From positions 1 to 14,711 of the forward strand of contig JAISAX010000114.1 of assembly GCA_031266495.1 (NCBI GenBank): DNA of 14,711 nt. Direction: 5' to 3'. The notes beneath the pieces are model-generated. The model was not told the origin of the DNA, did not search any database, and saw nothing but the letters and a program-made list of their open reading frames with translations. Source of the stretch: Opitutaceae bacterium. GTDB lineage: Bacteria > Verrucomicrobiota > Verrucomicrobiae > Opitutales > Opitutaceae. The translations under genes and the position numbers were made by a program. Of the stretch, positions 7,477 through 14,595 are shown in pieces; the first letter of the stretch is position 1; every line of letters begins with the position of its first letter.

Positions 7477-7490
7477 TTCGTTCAAACGAA
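7477..7490. promoter_or_regulatory. Second operator-like dyad upstream of the second XRE gene
   Basis: TTCGTTCAAACGAA has perfect 6-bp arms (TTCGTT / AACGAA) around CA. It carries the GTTCGTTC core that is the reverse complement of GAACGAAC at 7429-7436. It lies 35-48 bp upstream of the ATG at 7525, where an operator for this regulator or its neighbour would be expected. It is unlike the three dyads before the first XRE gene, implying a different binding protein. Confidence 0.45.
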
Positions 7491-7524
7491 TATCCGGGGC
7501 AGGTAGCTTGTTTAGGGTTTTGGC

Positions 7525-7815
7525 ATGTCCAAAACGTCCCAACGCAAGCGGGGTTCACGTCGTCATCACCGGCGCGGTTTTCATTTGGCAGGGAAACGTA
7601 ATGCCGTGGGAGAGCGGGTGCGCGCGCTGCGTAACCGGATGGACCTTACCCAGACCGGTCTGGCGGTTAAATGCGCATTGCTGGAATGGAATATTGACCG
7701 CCAGATTGTCGCTCACATCGAGGGAGGAACGAGAGAGGTCTCGGATCTTGAGCTGCGGGTCTTGTGCACTGTGCTCAAAACAACGCCGAACGAACTGATG
7801 GGGTGGCTGGAGTGA
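7525..7815 (+). CDS. XRE-family helix-turn-helix regulator (second of three)
   Basis: A 96-residue protein with a basic N-terminal extension (many Arg/Lys/His, residues 1-27) and one HTH domain: VGERVRALRNRMDLTQTGLAVKC, then an insertion CALLEWNIDRQ before the recognition part IVAHIEGGTREVSDLELRVL, ending NELMGWLE. This stretched HTH, with about seven extra residues between the second and third helices, is shared with the next gene but not with the preceding XRE protein, so genes two and three belong to one subgroup. It ends one base before the next start (TGA at 7813-7815, ATG at 7817), so translation is probably coupled. Its role in controlling the restriction locus is inferred from position only. 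Confidence 0.8.
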   Translation: MSKTSQRKRGSRRHHRRGFHLAGKRNAVGERVRALRNRMDLTQTGLAVKCALLEWNIDRQIVAHIEGGTREVSDLELRVLCTVLKTTPNELMGWLE

Positions 7816-7816
7816 G

Positions 7817-8101
7817 ATGAAAAAGACCGCACCGGTTAAAGGACGGAATATCGTTGGCGCAAACGTGCGCCGGATTCGCATGAGTCAGGATCCCAAAGTG
7901 ACGCTGGAGGACATGGCCGGGCGATTGGCGGCGAGAGGTGTTCAACTCGATCGCTCCGCCATCGGTCGAATCGAGAATGACGACCGCTACGTCCTGGACT
8001 ACGAAGCTGTGGCACTGGCCGACGCCCTTGATGTCGATGTCGCCGATCTGTTTCGCAAGATCGATTGCCCAAAGAACCTGCGGCGCAGGCGGGCGGGGTA
8101 G
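7817..8101 (+). CDS. XRE-family helix-turn-helix regulator (third of three)
   Basis: A 94-residue protein: VGANVRRIRMSQDPKVTLEDMAGRLAARG (about 13-41), VQLDRSAIGRIENDDRYVLDYE (42-63), ADALDVDVADLFRK and a basic Cys-containing tail. It has the same stretched HTH as its upstream neighbour. GGAG (7809-7812) lies four bases before the ATG and overlaps the end of the previous gene, so the two are likely one translation unit that could form a heterodimer or a balanced regulator pair. About 110 bp separate it from hsdM. That gap holds GTTTGATC (8123-8130) and its inverted copy GATCAAAC (8176-8183), but no clear promoter. Confidence 0.78.
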   Translation: MKKTAPVKGRNIVGANVRRIRMSQDPKVTLEDMAGRLAARGVQLDRSAIGRIENDDRYVLDYEAVALADALDVDVADLFRKIDCPKNLRRRRAG

Positions 8102-8122
8102 GGGAGGACGCGCCGATTCGCA

Positions 8123-8183
8123 GTTTGATCGCAAAAAATGGGTAATCGCAGCGTTGCCATTATTCCGGGCTCTGTGATCAAAC
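8123..8183. promoter_or_regulatory. Spaced 8-bp inverted repeat upstream of hsdM
   Basis: GTTTGATC (8123-8130) and GATCAAAC (8176-8183) are perfect inverted copies 45 bp apart in the 112-bp gap before hsdM. They could be paired half-sites for one of the XRE proteins, or the arms of a long weak stem. An 8-bp match at this spacing could also be chance. Confidence 0.2.
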
Positions 8184-8213
8184 CAGTCCTTCCGGCTTGG
8201 TGCTGTCCCTTCC

Positions 8214-9378
8214 ATGGCTCTCAAAAAATCCGAACTTTACTCCTCCCTCTGGGCTTCGTGCGACGAACTCCGCGGGGGCATGGACGCCTCCCAATACAAG
8301 GACTACGTCCTCGTCCTGCTTTTCGTGAAATACGTCAGTGACCGCTTCGCCGGCCAGCCGTTCGCCGCCATCACGATTCCCAAGGGCGCGAGTTTCGCCG
8401 ACATGGCCGCCCTCAAGGGCAAGCCCGACATCGGCGACCAGATTAACAAAAAAATCCTCGGGCCGCTCGCGCAGGCAAACCACCTCGCCGACATGCCCGA
8501 CTTCAACGACCCGAACAAGCTCGGCAGCGGCAAGGAAATGGTGGAGCGCCTCACCAACCTCATCGCCATCTTCGAAAACCCCGCCCTCGATTTTTCCAAA
8601 AACCGTGCCGACGGCGACGACCTTCTCGGCGACGCCTACGAGTATCTCATGCGGCACTTCGCCACCGAGAGCGGCAAGAGCAAGGGCCAGTTCTACACGC
8701 CCGCCGAGGTCAGCCGGGTCATCGCGCAGATTCTCGGCATCCGCCACGCCCGGACCAGCAACGACACCACCGTTTATGACCCCACCTGCGGCTCCGGCTC
8801 GCTACTTCTCAAGGTCGGCGACGAAGCCCGCCACGGCGGCAGGAACATCAAGCTCACCCTTTACGGGCAGGAAAAAGACAACGCCACCGCCGGCCTCGCC
8901 CACATGAACATGATCCTGCACGATTACGCCACGGCGGAGATCAGGCAGGGCAACACGCTCACCAGCCCGCTCTATACCGACGGCGACGCGCCTCAAAACC
9001 TTCGACTACGTCGTCGCCAATCCGCCCTTCAGCGACAAACGCTGGAGCACCGGCCTCAATGCCGCGCACGACTCTTTCCGCCGCTTCGAAGGCTACGGCA
9101 TCCCGCCCGCCAAGCAGGGCGATTACGCCTACCTGCTGCACATCCTGCGCTCCCTGCGCAGCACCGGCAAGGGCGCGTGCATCCTCCCGCACGGCGTGCT
9201 CTTTCGCGGCAACGCCGAGGCGGTCATCCGCCGTCACCTCGTCCAGCGCGGCGTCATCAAGGGCATCATCGGCCTGCCCGCGAATCTCTTCTACGGCACG
9301 GGCATCCCGGCGTGCATCCTCGTGCTCGACAAGGAAGGCGCGGGCAAGCAAGTGGACTCTTTTTGGCCTACTACTTGA
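8214..9378 (+). pseudogene. hsdM: hsdM, type I adenine methyltransferase: frameshifted and truncated
   Basis: The modification subunit of a type I restriction system, which methylates adenine using S-adenosylmethionine. The N-terminal helical domain (LYSSLWASCDELRGGMDASQ, from residue 7) and SAM motif I (DPTCGSGS, residues 189-196) are in the first frame. At about 8988 (GACGCGCCTC) the frame breaks: one extra or two missing bases, best explained by loss of one GC from a GCGCGC run. The catalytic motif NPPF (AAT at 9019) and the following PPAKQGDYAYLLHILRS, GIIGLPANLFYGTGIPACILVLDKEGAG lie one frame over and run to a stop at 9376-9378. About 150-200 residues of the usual C-terminus are missing; sequence switches to HsdS near 9350. 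The original frame stays open by chance through an Arg-rich stretch of about 125 residues, so automatic annotation may wrongly report one 470-residue HsdM/HsdS protein. It is probably inactive unless the frameshift is a sequencing error. Confidence 0.85.
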
Positions 9379-9626
9379 GAGGTGATCTAGGCCGGGAAGT
9401 CATGAAGTCCCTCGCTCAGGGATCGACTCGCTATAATCTTTCGAAGAACGCCCTGCTAAAATCCTCCTTTCTCTTACCGCCGAAACCCGAACAAACCGCC
9501 ATCGCCGAGGTGCTGGGGGAGATGGACGCAGAGCTGGCGGCGTTGGAGCAGCGGCGGGAAAAGACCCGCGCCCTCAAGCAGGCCATGATGCAATCCCTCC
9601 TCACTGGACGCATCCGTTTAGTATGA
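9351..9626 (+). pseudogene. hsdS: hsdS, C-terminal remnant of the specificity subunit
   Basis: About 90 residues matching only the end of type I specificity subunits: FLAYYLRGDLGREV, GSTRYNLSKNALL, PPKPEQTAIAEVLGEMDAELAALEQRREKTRALKQ and the closing LLTGRIRL. This is the last part of the second target-recognition domain plus the conserved distal helix. Both complete recognition domains (about 300 residues or more) and the start codon are absent; the sequence joins directly onto truncated hsdM at about 9345-9362. It cannot specify a DNA target by itself. The loss of both the hsdM end and the hsdS beginning points to one internal deletion (roughly 1.3-1.8 kb by usual family sizes), or to assembly collapse. 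Confidence 0.85.
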
Positions 9627-9666
9627 ATGGACTTGGCGCTAAAAAACCTTCAATCTTCAACTCACG

Positions 9667-10239
9667 ATGATTCCCCAATGGAACAATGCCGCCGTGCTGC
9701 CGCCCATTCGTCCCGGACAGCCCGGTCACAGCCCAGACCGTTCGCCTTATCGCGTTTCGCTCACAGCCGTGATCGAGCGTTTGGCCACTTCGCCTGAGCG
9801 CATCAAGATTTTGCGCGGCCTGATTGCCTACCGCACAGCCTTCATGCAAACGGTGACAAGCGACGGTTTCCAATGGCTCGATGGGAGTTTTATGGAAAAC
9901 AAAGAAATTTTGGCGGGTGAATCGCCCAGGGATGTTGATGTCGTGACATTCTACCGACTTCCCTCTGACCGAAACCAGAGCGACCTCGCAAGTTCCTCCC
10001 CTCTTCTTTTCGATCACGACCATGTGAAGAAAACCTGGTTGGTGGACGCCTACACCTGCCAGACCGGACTTTCTCTTGAGCGATACGACGTGCGAAGAAT
10101 CTCCTATTGGCATAGCATGTGGTCGCACCGCCGGAACGGAATCTGGAAGGGATTTGTCCAAGTGGAACTTTCCCTTGCTGAAGACCAAACCGCCTTAAAT
10201 TTGCTTGATCAGATCGAAAAGGAAGGAGCCTCTCAATGA
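9667..10239 (+). CDS. Nucleotidyltransferase-fold protein, DUF6932-like
   Basis: A 190-residue protein with the signature of the minimal nucleotidyltransferase superfamily: WLDGSF (G73-S74) followed by PRDVDVV (D89-x-D91), i.e. the G-S ... D-x-D metal-binding layout. A further Asp (D127 in WLVDAYTC) may be the third carboxylate. The C-terminal RRNGIWKGFVQVEL resembles the end of the DUF6932 group, where a KG(F/I) strand closes the domain. Relatives by fold transfer nucleotides to proteins or tRNA and include antitoxins that adenylylate their partner toxin. It is intact, starts at an ATG 40 bp after the hsdS remnant, and its stop overlaps the next gene's start (ATGA), so the two proteins are made together. 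The fold is fairly secure; the DUF6932 assignment is from memory of motifs, and activity and target are unknown. Confidence 0.65.
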   Translation: MIPQWNNAAVLPPIRPGQPGHSPDRSPYRVSLTAVIERLATSPERIKILRGLIAYRTAFMQTVTSDGFQWLDGSFMENKEILAGESPRDVDVVTFYRLPSDRNQSDLASSSPLLFDHDHVKKTWLVDAYTCQTGLSLERYDVRRISYWHSMWSHRRNGIWKGFVQVELSLAEDQTALNLLDQIEKEGASQ

Positions 10240-11195
10240 ACCAGGACGAATACAATTTCCTCGCTTCGGAAATCAAGGAACTGGAATCCATTCTTTCTGA
10301 ACTTCCTGCCGACCGGGTGATTGACCGGATGAGTTTTGAAGCGCGTCTTGAAAACGCCAAACGCGCCCTGTCTCAAATCAACCCGGCACTGCTCCCCAAA
10401 AAAGCCCGGCTCACCTTTCGCGGGAATCCGGTGTTTGGCAGTCATGGCATTGCCGCGGAATTTGCCAGTAAAGCATCCAGCGCCTTCACTGATGCGTTTG
10501 CCGCCATTGTCGCGGGGATTTCCGAAAACCTTCATTATATGGGGCCGATTCCGGATAAACAAAAGAATCAGCTCCTCATAACCGGCACGGCCATCGGCTC
10601 TTTCGGCTTTGAGTTCGAACTCCCCTCCCCCCCCCCCCCGGCAAGTGAAAATCCCGCTCAATCCGAAATGGAGCTGGGAGTCGTGCGGAATACACAGAAC
10701 ACCGAGATTGCCATGCAAAAATTGGAAACGCTGTTCCGCATCGCGTCCGAAGGTAGCGATGACGATCTCTCGGAACTGGTGGATGAACTGCATCCGCGAG
10801 CAGTCAAAAAGGTTGCCGAGTTTCTTGGCTATGTTTCCGAGCACGAGGCTTGGTGCGGCCTTGAATTCAATGACTCGATCTTTCGTTTCTCAGGTAGCGG
10901 TCAGGTCCGAAACTCCGCTGAACGCTTGAATGGTAATAATATCAAAGAGACCACGGAAGCGTTTCCTGGTCACATTGCCGGAGCGCTTCCCGTGGGCAGA
11001 ACGTTCGAATTTAAATTGACTGATCAAAATGGCATCTTGCGTGGCAAGGTTGGCCCCGGGATCGAGGATCCGAACGTGCTCAACCGTGAATATCTCTACA
11101 AACCGGTGAATATTACTCTGAATGTGGTGCAAGTCGGTCAGGGGTGCCCGCGCTATACATTAGCCAAACTGCAAGACATCAAGGCTATAAGTTGA
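10236..11195 (+). CDS. Uncharacterised partner of the nucleotidyltransferase, contains poly-C tract
   Basis: A 319-residue protein of no function I can name. Residues 4-48 form an amphipathic, likely coiled-coil helix (FLASEIKELESILSELP, SFEARLENAKRALSQI). Residues 55-130 contain a compact-looking domain, LTFRGNPVFGSHGIAAEFASKA through QLLITGTAIGSFGFEFELP; the GSFGFE strand is the most motif-like part and I believe it recurs in uncharacterised homologues. A short Pro/Ser linker (131-140) is encoded by 13 consecutive C. The second half (145-319) has an acidic helical piece (KLETLFRIASEGSDDDLSELVDE) and a beta-rich C-terminal domain. No membrane segment, signal peptide, HEPN R-x4-6-H motif or nuclease motif is visible. 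It overlaps the upstream gene by four bases (ATGA), which argues for a stable complex. Toxin, effector or sensor are all open. Confidence 0.6.
   Translation: MNQDEYNFLASEIKELESILSELPADRVIDRMSFEARLENAKRALSQINPALLPKKARLTFRGNPVFGSHGIAAEFASKASSAFTDAFAAIVAGISENLHYMGPIPDKQKNQLLITGTAIGSFGFEFELPSPPPPASENPAQSEMELGVVRNTQNTEIAMQKLETLFRIASEGSDDDLSELVDELHPRAVKKVAEFLGYVSEHEAWCGLEFNDSIFRFSGSGQVRNSAERLNGNNIKETTEAFPGHIAGALPVGRTFEFKLTDQNGILRGKVGPGIEDPNVLNREYLYKPVNITLNVVQVGQGCPRYTLAKLQDIKAIS
10627..10639 (+). repeat. 13-C homopolymer inside the partner gene
   Basis: Thirteen C in a row encode Ser-Pro-Pro-Pro-Pro at residues 131-135, in a linker between two domains. As read, the frame is open to the end of the gene. 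Gain or loss of one or two C would end the protein soon after residue 135, separating the coiled-coil/GSFGFE half from the C-terminal half. This is the classic position for slipped-strand on/off switching. Confidence 0.9.
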
Positions 11196-11258
11196 ACAAC
11201 ATCCATGATTGTTGCTATCGCGTGAACTTCACGCTCATCCCGTCCAACTGACCGCGCC

Positions 11259-12474
11259 ATGCCCGAAACCCAACACGCCGAATGGAAAGAATCCTGGCGG
11301 GATGACCATCTCCGCCAAGTGTGCGGCTTTGCCAATGCCGAAGGCGGCGCGCTGCATATCGGGCGCAATGATCGGGGCGAGGTGGTCGGCGTGCCGGACG
11401 CCCGGAAACTGCTGGAGGATTTGCCCAACAAAATCCGCGACCTTCTCGGCATCATCGTGCCGGTCAATCTCCACCGGAAAGCGGGCAAGGCATGGCTGGA
11501 GATTGTGGTACCGCCCTATCCTTCGCCCATCAGCTATCGAGGGCACTACTACCAGCGCGTCGGCAGCACCAATCAGGAACTCAAGGGTGCGAGTCTCGAC
11601 CGTTTCCTGCTCCGCCGCTACGGGCGCACCTGGGATGGCTCGCCGTTGCCCGGTGTCACGGCGGGCGATTTGTCGTCGTCGGCTTTCTCACGGTTTCGCC
11701 AACAGGCTGAACGTAGTGGGCGGCTTGTTGCTCACCAAATACCTGAAGGCGGCGGTGAGCTATGAAGGCATTGTGCGCGTGGAACGTTTCCCCGTGCCGC
11801 ACGAGGCTCTGCGCGAAGCGGTGCTCAACGCGCTCGTGCATCGGGATTACATGATTCCCGCACCGGTGCAGATTCGCGTCTATGACGACAGGCTGGTTTT
11901 GTGGAATCCGGCCGTGCTGCCGGATGGCTGGACTGCGGCCACCTTGCTCGCACCGCATACTTCGCATCCCTACAATCCGGAAATCGCCAACGCCTTCTTC
12001 CGCGCGGGCGAAATCGAGGCATGGGGGCGGGGCATCGAACGCATTTTCGACGCCTGCCGCGCGGCCGCCACTCCCTTGCCACGATTGCGGTTCGAGGCGG
12101 GCGGCATCTGGACGGAGTTTGCCTTCGACGAGACGTATCTGCGCCTGATGCGTGGTGATGAAGGTCAGACCACCGACCCAGTCACGGCACCAGTCACGGC
12201 ACCAGTCACGGCACCAGTCGGCGAGTTCGTGGAAAAACTCCTCAGACTCCTCGCACAACGCGAACCGCTCGGCAACGAAGCCATCCGCGAAGCGTTTGGG
12301 CTCAAAAACCGCCGCCGCCTGCGCGAGACCTACATCCGTCCCTCGCTCGCAATGGACCTCATCGAGCCGACCTTTCCTGACAAACCCAACAGCCGCCTGC
12401 AAAAGTATCGGTTGACCGCCAGGGGCGCGGCGATGCTTACGGCGCCAGGAAAAGGAAACGAATCCCATGAGTGA
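11259..12474 (+). pseudogene. AlbA_2 / ATP-binding regulator-like protein, internally deleted
   Basis: The N-terminal AlbA_2 (Schlafen-type) domain is in one frame from the ATG at 11259: EWKESWRDDHLRQVCGFANAEGG, ALHIGRNDRGEVVGV, SYRGHYYQRVGSTNQ, LDRFLLRRYG. Near 11718-11728 the match changes frame: the left frame continues to a stop at 11763-11765, while the family's C-terminal half reads in the next frame (LLLTKYLKAAVSYEGIVRVERFPVP, ALREAVLNALVHRDY, SHPYNPEIANAFFRAGEIEAWGRGIERI, then a winged-helix-like end to 12474). The family usually has some 60-70 residues between RSGRL and LLLTKYLK; these are missing, so a deletion not divisible by three joined them. These genes are often carried inside type I restriction loci with an uncertain, probably regulatory role. 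The stop overlaps the hsdR start by eight bases (12467-12474). Confidence 0.78.
12178..12213 (+). repeat. Three tandem 12-bp repeats coding PVTA
   Basis: CCAGTCACGGCA occurs three times in a row (12178-12213) and begins a fourth (CCAGTC). In frame this gives PVTAPVTAPVTAPV, a linker between the ATP-binding-like domain and the C-terminal winged helix. Because the unit is 12 bp, copy changes keep the frame and would only alter linker length. Confidence 0.9.
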
Positions 12475-13893
12475 TATCGGCCAACCCGAACGTGCCACCC
12501 AAAACCGGATCATCGCCCTGTTTCGCGATGAACTCGGCTACCGCTTCCTCGGCGACTGGAGCGACCGCGCCGGGAACAGCAATATCGAGGAGACGCTGCT
12601 TGCGGCGCATCTGGCGAACGTGGGCTACCCGGCGGACAAGATCAGCCGCGCGATCTATCTGCTCGAAACCGAAGCCGCCAATCCACAGCGCAGCCTCTAC
12701 GACAACAACAAGGCCGTTTACAGTTTTCTGCGCTACGGCGTGCCGGTGAAAACCGAGGCGGGCAAGGTCACGGAGACCGTCAAACTCATCGACTGGGAAC
12801 AGCCGGAAAAGAACGACTTCGCCCTTGCCGAGGAGGTCACGCTGAGCGGCGATCACACGCGCCGTCCGGATCTCGTGCTCTACATCAACGGCATCGCGGT
12901 GGGTGTGATCGAGTTGAAGAACAGCCGCGCTTCCATCGGCGACGGCATCCGGCAGTTGCTCTCCAACCAGCAAAAGCTGTTTCACGCGCGGTTTTTCGCC
13001 ACGGTGCAAGTTGTCTTTGCCGGAAACAACCCGGAGGGGCTGCGCTACGGCACGATTGGCACGCCGGAAAAGATGTTCCTTCGCTGGAAGGAGGACGAGG
13101 CGGACAACACCCGCTTCAAGCTCGACAAGTATCTGCTCAAGATGGCTCGCAAAGACCGGCTGATCGAACTGCTGCACGATTTTGTGCTTTTCGACGGCGG
13201 CATAAAAAAACTGCCCCGGGTGCACCAGTATTTCGGCATCAAGGCCGCGCAGGCTCACACCAGGGCGGCATCATCTGGCACACACAGGGCAGCGGCAAAA
13301 GCATCGTGATGGTGTTGCTCGCCAGATGGATTCTCGAAAACAAGCCGAAGGCGCGCGTCCTCATCCTCACCGACCGCGACGAACTCGACAAACAGATCGA
13401 ACGCGTCTTCGGCGAGGCGGGCGAGGCCATCCATCGCACGAGCAGCGGCGCAGACCTGATGACGCAACTCGGCCAGGCAAAGCCCCGGCTGCTCTGTTCG
13501 CTGGTTCACAAGTTCGGCAAAAAGGGCCTGAAGGACGAAAAGGCTTTCGATGCATTTATCGAGGAATTGAAAAAGCAGCCCGGTCCGGCGGTGGGCGAAT
13601 TGTTCGTATTCGTGGACGAATGTCACCGCACGCAGAGCGGCAAACTGCACAGGACGATGAAGGCGGTGCTGCCGGGCGCGGTGTTCATCGGCTTCACCGG
13701 CACGCCACTGTTGAAAAAGGACAAGGCGACCAGCCTGGAAGTGTTTGGTGGATACATCCACACCTACAAGTTCGGCGAAGCGGTGGAGGACGGCGTGGTG
13801 CTCGATCTCGTTTACGAGGCGCGGGACATCGGGCAGGAACTGGAGTCGCCGCAGAAGGTGGATGCGTGATTCGAGGCCAAGACCAGGGGCCTG
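12467..13893 (+). pseudogene. hsdR: hsdR, type I restriction subunit: frameshift, nonsense and truncation
   Basis: The DNA-cutting and translocating subunit. The first frame (12467 to about 13260) holds the N-terminal nuclease domain with a PD-(D/E)xK core: D135 in RRPDLVLYING, E149 and K151 in VIELKN; FGIKAAQAH marks the approach to the motor domain. At about 13256-13264 the frame shifts (one base lost or two gained). The next frame continues with GGIIWHTQGSGKS (Walker A, 13288-13302), LILTDRDELDKQIERVF, FVFVDECH (motif II, 13606-13629) and FIGFTGTPLL. At 13867-13869 TGA stands where the family has Trp (VDA-stop-FEAKTRGL, expected WFEAKT), a one-base nonsense change from TGG. Homology ends about 24 bp later at a junction with a YgjP-like gene. 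The second motor lobe and C-terminal domain, roughly half the protein, are gone. It is almost certainly inactive as a restriction enzyme. Confidence 0.87.
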
Positions 13894-14567
13894 TCCGCAA
13901 GGGCATCAGGAACGTGCATCTGAGCGTGCATCCGCCTACAGGCCGCGTACGCATCGCGGCGCCGGAGCGCATGAGCCTTGAAACCGTCCGCTTGTTCGCA
14001 ATCAGCAAACTCCCGTGGATCAGGCGTCATCAGCACAAACTTCAGAATCAGGAAAGAGAGTCGCCTCGGGAATATCTTCATCAAGAGAGTCATTATCTTT
14101 GGGGTCAGAGGAGGCTCCTGCGGATTGTCTGGCAGGATACAAAATCCTCGGTTTCCCTTGATCATCGCCACATTATCCTCACGGTCAGGCCGCATACCCC
14201 CGCCGAACGCCGGGGTGAAGTGCTGCATGAGTGGCACAAATCGTTACTCCATGAAGTTGTCCCAGGCATCATCAAACGCCGGGAGCCACAACTCGGTGTG
14301 ACCGTGCACAGGTATTTTCTCCAGCGAATGAAAACAAAATGGGGAAGTTGCAATCACGCTGCCAGGCATATCCGGCTCAACACAGAGTTGGTGAAAAAGC
14401 CCAGGCGATTGCTCGAATATGTGGTCGTTCATGAAATGATTCACTTGCTGGAGCCTACACATAACGTCCGCTTTATGGAGTTGCTGGAGCGTTTCATGCC
14501 TCAATGGCAATCCTGTCGCGATGCGCTCAATCGTCTGCCGATGCGGCATGAGGGCTGGAACTCTTGA
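13893..14567 (+). pseudogene. YgjP-like (DUF45/SprT-type) zinc metallopeptidase, 5' end missing
   Basis: About 225 residues of the YgjP-like metallopeptidase family: VRKGIRNVHLSVHPPTGRVRIAAPERMSLETVRLFAISKL near the left end, REYLHQESHYLWGQR, KTKWGSCN (about 14335-14354), and the zinc site HEMIHLLEPTHN (HExxH at 14430-14444) near the end. Members commonly sit next to hsdR in type I loci. The usual first ~14 residues and start codon are missing: VRKGI is fused to the hsdR remnant at about 13893. A GTG at 13914 (preceded by CAGGAAC) or the ATG at 13971 could still start a shorter protein, 217 or 198 residues long, which would keep the zinc site. So it may be a pseudogene or a gene using a replacement start. 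Its substrate and role in restriction loci are not established. Confidence 0.75.
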
Positions 14568-14569
14568 TC

Positions 14570-14595
14570 ATCGGGCAATCGGCCGATCACCCGAT
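14570..14595. terminator. Near-perfect 26-bp dyad after the metallopeptidase gene
   Basis: ATCGGGCAATCGG (14570-14582) pairs with CCGATCACCCGAT (14583-14595) except for an internal CA/CA mismatch; the core ATCGGCCGAT is a perfect palindrome. It begins two bases after the stop codon. No T run follows, so it may be an unusual terminator or a protein-binding dyad. The remaining 116 bp to the window end show no gene. A weak 14-bp dyad (14658-14671, core CTGATCAG) is followed by a five-T run at 14679-14683 and could end transcription instead. Confidence 0.4.

Noticed and set aside
8988..9350. Arg/Pro/His-rich middle of an apparent 470-residue HsdM-like protein as a novel domain
   Set aside because: The neighbouring frame here encodes the true HsdM sequence with NPPF, so this segment is an out-of-frame shadow.
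12178..12219. Short tandem repeat considered as a CRISPR-like or regulatory array
   Set aside because: It has 12-bp units with no spacers, in frame as a PVTA protein linker.
13867..13869. TGA read as tryptophan (alternative genetic code)
   Set aside because: Several genes in the window end normally at TGA (for example 7815, 10239, 14567) and hsdR has other lesions, so a nonsense mutation is simpler.
13326..13892. Extended N-terminus of the metallopeptidase open frame running back through hsdR
   Set aside because: The codons before 13893 are out of frame with genuine HsdR motifs (DECH, FTGTPL) and are an Arg-rich shadow, so no HsdR-peptidase fusion protein is implied.
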